Below are positions 36,357 through 40,759 of a stretch of 40,759 nt of DNA, in pieces. How positions within the stretch are numbered: position 1 is the first letter of the stretch; each line of letters opens with the position of its first letter. Under the pieces are notes generated by a model. That model did no database searches. It saw nothing but the letters and a program-made list of their open reading frames with translations, and was not told the DNA's origin. This DNA is from Gammaproteobacteria bacterium (GTDB taxonomy: Bacteria; Pseudomonadota; Gammaproteobacteria; SZUA-229): positions 1 to 40,759 of the forward strand of contig JAOUNI010000021.1 of NCBI GenBank assembly GCA_029881035.1. Direction: 5' to 3'. The position numbers were made by a program, and so were the translations under genes.

Positions 36357-39300
36357 TTAGCCTAACCAAACCCGCGCATTTCTGAACATGCGCATCCACG
36401 GTGAATCTTCTTGCCAGACTGTAGGACGCCATGAATTCTGTACACTACGGAAGACGCGCTCCGGATGCGGCATCATAATCGAAACGCGACCATCATCGGT
36501 GGTAAAACCGGTCAGTCCTTCGGGTGACCCGTTCGGGTTTAATGGATACTGCTCTGTAGCAGCGCCGTTATGATCAACAAAACGTAATATTGAATGCACC
36601 TGTTTTTGCTGTTCGTCTGTTTTATATTCAGCCAGACCTTCGCCATGAGCTACAGCAATCGGCATACGTGAGCCCTGCATACCAGTTAACAGAATTGAAG
36701 GTGACTCCATGACTTCAACCAGACTAAAGCGCCCCTCGAACTGTTCGGACTGGTTGCGCACAAAATGTGGCCAGTGTTCAGCACCGGGGATTAGCTCTTT
36801 GATATTCGCCATCATCTGGCAACCATTACAGACACCTAAACTGAATGTGTCTTCACGATTAAAATAGTCACTGAAGACATCACGAGCACGTGCATTAAAC
36901 AAAATAGTTTTTGCCCAGCCTTCGCCGGCGCCGAGTACGTCTCCGTAGGAGAATCCGCCACAGGCAACCAGGCCTTTGAAATCTTCGAGGCTGAGGTTGT
37001 TATTAATGATGTCGCTCATGTGGACATCAATAGCATCAAAACCGGCGCGGTCAAAAGCAGCAGCCATTTCAATCTGGCCGTTAACACCCTGCTCTCTTAG
37101 CACTGCAATTCTGGGGCGCGCACCACTGTTAATCATGGGTGCGGCAACATTGTCATTCGGATCGAATGTCAGTGAAACATTGATACCGGTATCATCTTCA
37201 GTGATGCCGTCAAATTCCTGCTGAGCACAGTCGGAATTGTCGCGTATCGATTGAATCTGGTAACTGGTTTCGCTCCAGGCTTTTTGCATGGTGACTAAAT
37301 CAGATTCAAACACCAGTTTATTATTTCGCGTGAAGCGGATTTTCGAATCGCTGGCAACCGAACCAATTCGGTGACTGCACGTTTTCAGGCCGTATCTTTG
37401 TAACAGTGCTTCGACCTCATCAATGTTTTCAGAAGCCACCTGAATGACACCACCGAGTTCTTCATTAAATAATGATGCAATATTATCGGCTGGTAATGAG
37501 TCCAGTTTAATATCGAGGCCGCAGTGTCCAGCGAAAGCCATTTCACTCAAACAGGCAAACACACCGCCATCGGAACGGTCATGCCACGCTAACAGCTTGC
37601 CCTCATTATTGAGCCGCTGGATCACAGCGAAGAACATTTTGAACTGTTCGGTGTCATCAAGATCGGGTGGTACATCGCCGATCTGTTTACAGGTCTGCGC
37701 CAGTGCGGATGCACCCAGACGATTTTTACCGTTGCCCAGATCAATAAGGATCAGTTCGGTTGCGCCGGCATCGGTAACCAACTGAGGCGTTAGTGTTTTA
37801 CGCACATCCGTGACGGTTGAAAAGGCGGTAATGATTAAAGACAACGGCGCAGTAACGGCGCGTTGTTCACCCTCTTCTTCCCAGACAGTTTTCATCGACA
37901 TTGAATCTTTGCCGACCGGAATGGTTAAACCTAACTTGGGGCAAATATCCATGCCGACTGTTTTTACAGTGTCATATAAACGCGCGTCTTCGCCGGGATG
38001 TCCCGCCGGTGCCATCCAGTTAGCCGAAAGCTTTACCCCAGATAGATTTTCTATCGATGCGGCCATAAGATTAGTGATGGCCTCGGCTATTGCCATGCGA
38101 CCGGAGGCTGGTGCATCCAGCAGTGCCACAGGCGTACGTTCACCCATGGCCATGGCTTCGCCTTTATAACTTTCAAACGAAGAAGTAGTCACCGCAACGT
38201 CGGCCACCGGTACCTGCCATGGGCCGACCATCTGATCACGCGTGACCATGCCGGTAATACTGCGATCACCAATGGTAATCAAAAATGATTTGCTGGCGAC
38301 AGAAGGCAAACGTAAAACATTAAAAGCGGCTTCGTTGATATCAATTGTGCTGGTATCAAATACTTTCTGTTGAATCTTGATGGTTTTAACATCGCGCAGC
38401 ATTTTAGGTGGCTTGCCGAGCAGGACATCGAGCGGCATATCGACAGGATAATTACCAAAATGATTATCGTGCACGCGCAGATCCAGTTTTTTGGTGGTCC
38501 TGCCCAAAATGGCATAGGGGCAACGCTCACGTTTACACAGAGCGATAAAATCATCGATCTTATTCGGGTCGATAGCAATGGTGTAACGCTCCTGCGATTC
38601 GTTGCACCAGATTTGCATCGGTGTCATGCCCGGCTCGTCATTGTGCACTTCGCGTAGTTCGAACTCAGCACCACAGCCGCCATCATGAACCAGCTCGGGC
38701 AAGGCATTGGATAAACCGCCCGCACCAACATCATGAATAGAAAGAATCGGGTTGTTATTGCCCTGCATCCAGCAGCTGTCGATGACTTCCTGGCAGCGGC
38801 GCTCCATTTCCGGGTTGCCGCGTTGAACTGAGGCAAAATCCAGGTTCTCGGCACTGGTGCCGCTGGCCATGGATGAGGCCGCACCGCCGCCCAGACCAAT
38901 CAGCATGGCCGGACCACCGAGTACAACAATAGGCGTGCCCACAGGCAGCGATAATTTTTGCACGTGATCTTCACGGATATTGCCGTAACCACCCGCCAGC
39001 ATGATGGGCTTGTGGTAACCGCGAATTTCATCGCCTGCAACGCCGGGCACTTTTTCCTCAAAGGTGCGGAAATAACCGGCGATATTGGGGCGGCCAAATT
39101 CGTTATTGAATGCGGCTGAGCCGATCGGGCCTTCGAGCATGATATCGAGCGCAGAAACAATACGATTGGGCTTGCCGTTGTCGGTTTCCCAGGGCTGGGC
39201 GTAACCCGGAATTTTCAAATTGGACACCGAAAAACCACTCAAACCGACCTTCGGCTTTGAGCCGCGACCGGTTGCGCCCTCATCACGGATTTCCCCGCCC

Positions 39301-40241
39301 GCACCGGTGGCAGCACCGGGAAACGGTGAAATCGCGGTCGGATGATTGTGGGTTTCCACTTTCATCAGGATAGCAATGTGCTCTTCCGTATAACCATACT
39401 GCTTGCTGGCAGCATCCACCATAAAGCGCGGTGCCGTATGCGAAACCATCACCGCTGAGTTGTCGCTGTAGGCGCTCAGTACGCCTTCAGAATGCAGCTG
39501 GTAGGTATTGCGGATCATATTAAACAGCGAGCGATCCTGCTCTTTGCCATCGATAATCCAGTCCGCATTAAAGATTTTGTGGCGACAGTGCTCGGAGTTG
39601 GCCTGCGCGAACATCATCAGCTCAGCATCGACCGGATTACGCTTGATCGATGTATAAAAATTGACCAGATAATCGATTTCATCCGGCGAAAGCGCCAGTC
39701 CGAGTTCAGTATTAGCAGCGCGGAGCGCCTCGATGCCACCGGCCAGCACATCTACCGTACTGCTTTCGGCTGGCTGGGTATGGCTAAACAGCACCTCTGC
39801 ATCATCATACTGACGCAGCACCGATTCGATCATGCGGTCGTGCAAACAGGCATCAATCAACGATATTTCAGCCTCAGTCAGCGCATAACCAGCTTTGGTG
39901 GCCACAACATAGGCGATACCGCGTTCCAGACGTAAGATCTTGTCCAGGTTACAGTTATGTGCGATATCCGTCGCCTTCGATGACCAGGGTGAAATGGTGC
40001 CGGCACGCGGTGTCACCAGGAACAATGTGCCTTCGCAGTTGACGTCCTTAAGCTTGGGGCCATATTGCAGTAATCGAGCCAGAATGGAACTTTCTTCCGC
40101 ATTCAATGCCTCATTCACATCGGCAAAATGCACAAAATGCGTGGCAAGCCCGGAAACCGCTGGAACCAGCGTTTTTAGCTCATCCAGCAGTTTATTTAAA
40201 CGAAAATCGGATAATGCGGGAGACCCTTGAATATGCAGCAT
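36357..40241 (-). CDS. purL: Phosphoribosylformylglycinamidine synthase PurL
   Basis: PurL converts formylglycinamide ribonucleotide, glutamine and ATP to formylglycinamidine ribonucleotide in purine synthesis. The 1294-residue protein is the large single-chain form of Gammaproteobacteria and eukaryotes (E. coli 1295), not the split PurLQS. It has the N-terminal PurS-like domain, [16 protein letters not shown] (near 218) and [19 protein letters not shown] (near 295). Two AIRS-type halves follow, then a C-terminal glutaminase with nucleophile about C1138 ([10 protein letters not shown]) and the His/Glu pair in MPHPERVFR (about 1259 and 1261). AAGGG stands before the ATG. It is divergent from ssrA. 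Confidence 0.97.
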   Translation of the reverse strand: MLHIQGSPALSDFRLNKLLDELKTLVPAVSGLATHFVHFADVNEALNAEESSILARLLQYGPKLKDVNCEGTLFLVTPRAGTISPWSSKATDIAHNCNLDKILRLERGIAYVVATKAGYALTEAEISLIDACLHDRMIESVLRQYDDAEVLFSHTQPAESSTVDVLAGGIEALRAANTELGLALSPDEIDYLVNFYTSIKRNPVDAELMMFAQANSEHCRHKIFNADWIIDGKEQDRSLFNMIRNTYQLHSEGVLSAYSDNSAVMVSHTAPRFMVDAASKQYGYTEEHIAILMKVETHNHPTAISPFPGAATGAGGEIRDEGATGRGSKPKVGLSGFSVSNLKIPGYAQPWETDNGKPNRIVSALDIMLEGPIGSAAFNNEFGRPNIAGYFRTFEEKVPGVAGDEIRGYHKPIMLAGGYGNIREDHVQKLSLPVGTPIVVLGGPAMLIGLGGGAASSMASGTSAENLDFASVQRGNPEMERRCQEVIDSCWMQGNNNPILSIHDVGAGGLSNALPELVHDGGCGAEFELREVHNDEPGMTPMQIWCNESQERYTIAIDPNKIDDFIALCKRERCPYAILGRTTKKLDLRVHDNHFGNYPVDMPLDVLLGKPPKMLRDVKTIKIQQKVFDTSTIDINEAAFNVLRLPSVASKSFLITIGDRSITGMVTRDQMVGPWQVPVADVAVTTSSFESYKGEAMAMGERTPVALLDAPASGRMAIAEAITNLMAASIENLSGVKLSANWMAPAGHPGEDARLYDTVKTVGMDICPKLGLTIPVGKDSMSMKTVWEEEGEQRAVTAPLSLIITAFSTVTDVRKTLTPQLVTDAGATELILIDLGNGKNRLGASALAQTCKQIGDVPPDLDDTEQFKMFFAVIQRLNNEGKLLAWHDRSDGGVFACLSEMAFAGHCGLDIKLDSLPADNIASLFNEELGGVIQVASENIDEVEALLQRYGLKTCSHRIGSVASDSKIRFTRNNKLVFESDLVTMQKAWSETSYQIQSIRDNSDCAQQEFDGITEDDTGINVSLTFDPNDNVAAPMINSGARPRIAVLREQGVNGQIEMAAAFDRAGFDAIDVHMSDIINNNLSLEDFKGLVACGGFSYGDVLGAGEGWAKTILFNARARDVFSDYFNREDTFSLGVCNGCQMMANIKELIPGAEHWPHFVRNQSEQFEGRFSLVEVMESPSILLTGMQGSRMPIAVAHGEGLAEYKTDEQQKQVHSILRFVDHNGAATEQYPLNPNGSPEGLTGFTTDDGRVSIMMPHPERVFRSVQNSWRPTVWQEDSPWMRMFRNARVWLG

Positions 40242-40260
40242 ATTGCCCTTAAATAGGTGG

Positions 40261-40290
40261 TGTATAAGGAAGGATGGAATGATAAAGCAA
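40261..40290 (-). promoter_or_regulatory. Candidate promoter of purL
   Basis: On the minus strand TTGCTT (40290-40285), an 18-base spacer and TATACA (40266-40261) lie just upstream of purL. The leader would be very short (about 10-14 bases), barely covering the ribosome site. I see no PurR-type operator near it. Confidence 0.3.
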
Positions 40291-40340
40291 AGCAGCTTCA
40301 GATTAAACCATGTTGCGTAGCTAGTTTAACATTCACAGCG

Positions 40341-40346
40341 TATAAT
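40341..40346 (+). promoter_or_regulatory. -10 box for ssrA
   Basis: An exact TATAAT is followed by a GC-rich CGCCG discriminator, as in many stable RNA promoters. Transcription from about 40353 would give a precursor with some 40 extra 5' bases, to be removed by RNase P. No good -35 stands at 16-18 bases. Confidence 0.5.
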
Positions 40347-40395
40347 CGCCGATGGAGCCTTGACCAGCTCTATAACAGTTCAGGAAACAAAACAC

Positions 40396-40757
40396 GGGGG
40401 CGACATGGCTTCGACGTGGGTAGCAAAACCTGAGGTGCATGCAGAGGTGTGAATCTCCTCTTAAATCCAGTCACAAAACTTATAGTTGCCAACGACGACA
40501 ACTACGCTTTAGCAGCTTAATAACCTGCTCATAGCCCTCGGCCTGATGTGTTCCTGTACGCTCAGATCACCGGGGTCGACTCATACAGGATCGCGATGAA
40601 GCATGTCTGGTGTGGATTCGTTAAAACTTATCCAGAATCGCCATCAGTTTTCCCCGCCCATTGGGTAGCTGCTGGTTAAACTTAAGAATGGGATAAGCAT
40701 GTAGAGCCGATGGCGGAGTGCTTGCGGACGCGGGTTCAATTCCCGCCGCCTCCACCA
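40396..40757 (+). ncRNA. ssrA: Transfer-messenger RNA (tmRNA)
   Basis: tmRNA rescues stalled ribosomes and tags the unfinished protein for degradation. The 5' end GGGGGCG (from 40396) pairs with CGCCTCC near the 3' end, followed by A and an encoded CCA (40755-40757). The tRNA-like part has GGGTTCAATTCCCGCC as T arm. The tag frame starts with the resume codon GCC at 40488 and reads ANDDNYALAA, followed by two stop codons (40518-40523). The ending YALAA is the classical ClpXP/SmpB-dependent tag. At 362 bases it has normal length for the one-piece form. It is divergent from purL. Confidence 0.97.
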
Positions 40758-40759
40758 AT

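Noticed and set aside
40396-40757. Integration site of a genomic island at ssrA
   Set aside because: ssrA 3' ends are common integration sites, but the window stops two bases after the gene, so nothing can be seen.

Overview
The window reads as chromosomal core genome of a gammaproteobacterium that can oxidise reduced sulfur compounds. Three things point there. The run uvrY-uvrC-pgsA-tRNA-Gly-tRNA-Cys-tRNA-Leu has the gene order I know from E. coli and relatives. The run fabD-fabG-acpP-fabF-pabB-pabC-mltG-tmk-holB-pilZ-tatD is the arrangement seen in pseudomonad/xanthomonad-type genomes. A complete SoxB thiosulfohydrolase gene with a Tat signal indicates thiosulfate oxidation. Base composition is moderately AT-rich by eye and I see no insertion sequence, prophage or CRISPR array. 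The species cannot be named from this alone.

Layout. (1) 1-985, minus strand: start of a lipoprotein gene cut by the window edge, a mostly empty 490-base gap, then tRNA-Leu(UAA), tRNA-Cys(GCA), a terminator and tRNA-Gly(GCC). (2) 1077-4877, minus: pgsA, uvrC, an iron-sulfur uracil-DNA glycosylase and uvrY. (3) 5229-10998, plus: fadE-fadI-fadJ, a tightly coupled operon for the fatty acid beta-oxidation cycle. (4) 10995-26402, minus: sixteen consecutive genes, hrcA-grpE-dnaK-dnaJ-dapB-fabD-fabG-acpP-fabF-pabB-pabC-mltG-tmk-holB-pilZ-tatD, joining the heat-shock chaperone locus to fatty acid, folate, cell-wall and replication genes. (5) 26514-30689, minus: lolD, a LolC/E permease, a secreted OmpA-domain protein and a HupE/UreJ-type membrane protein. 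(6) 30820-32730, plus: soxB, divergent from the previous group. (7) 32764-40241, minus: msrQ, msrP, a hybrid histidine kinase and purL. (8) 40396-40757, plus: the tmRNA gene ssrA.

How the parts work together. Heat-shock control appears layered. A sigma70-type promoter overlapped by a CIRCE operator precedes hrcA, and sigma32-type promoters with identical 14-base spacers precede both grpE and dnaK. Stem-loops after dnaK and after acpP probably set different expression levels inside long transcripts. The fatty acid degradation operon and the fatty acid synthesis operon collide tail to tail, with overlapping stop codons at fadJ/tatD and no visible terminator. SoxB and MsrP are both predicted Tat substrates and MsrQ is the membrane partner of MsrP, so the 30.8-34.3 kb segment is periplasmic sulfur and redox chemistry.

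Nothing here is an obviously new defence or mobile system. The points most worth following up are the dual heat-shock control, a PabB that lacks the usual active-site lysine, the envelope gene set facing soxB, a palindrome at the soxB promoter, and the convergent fad/tatD overlap.
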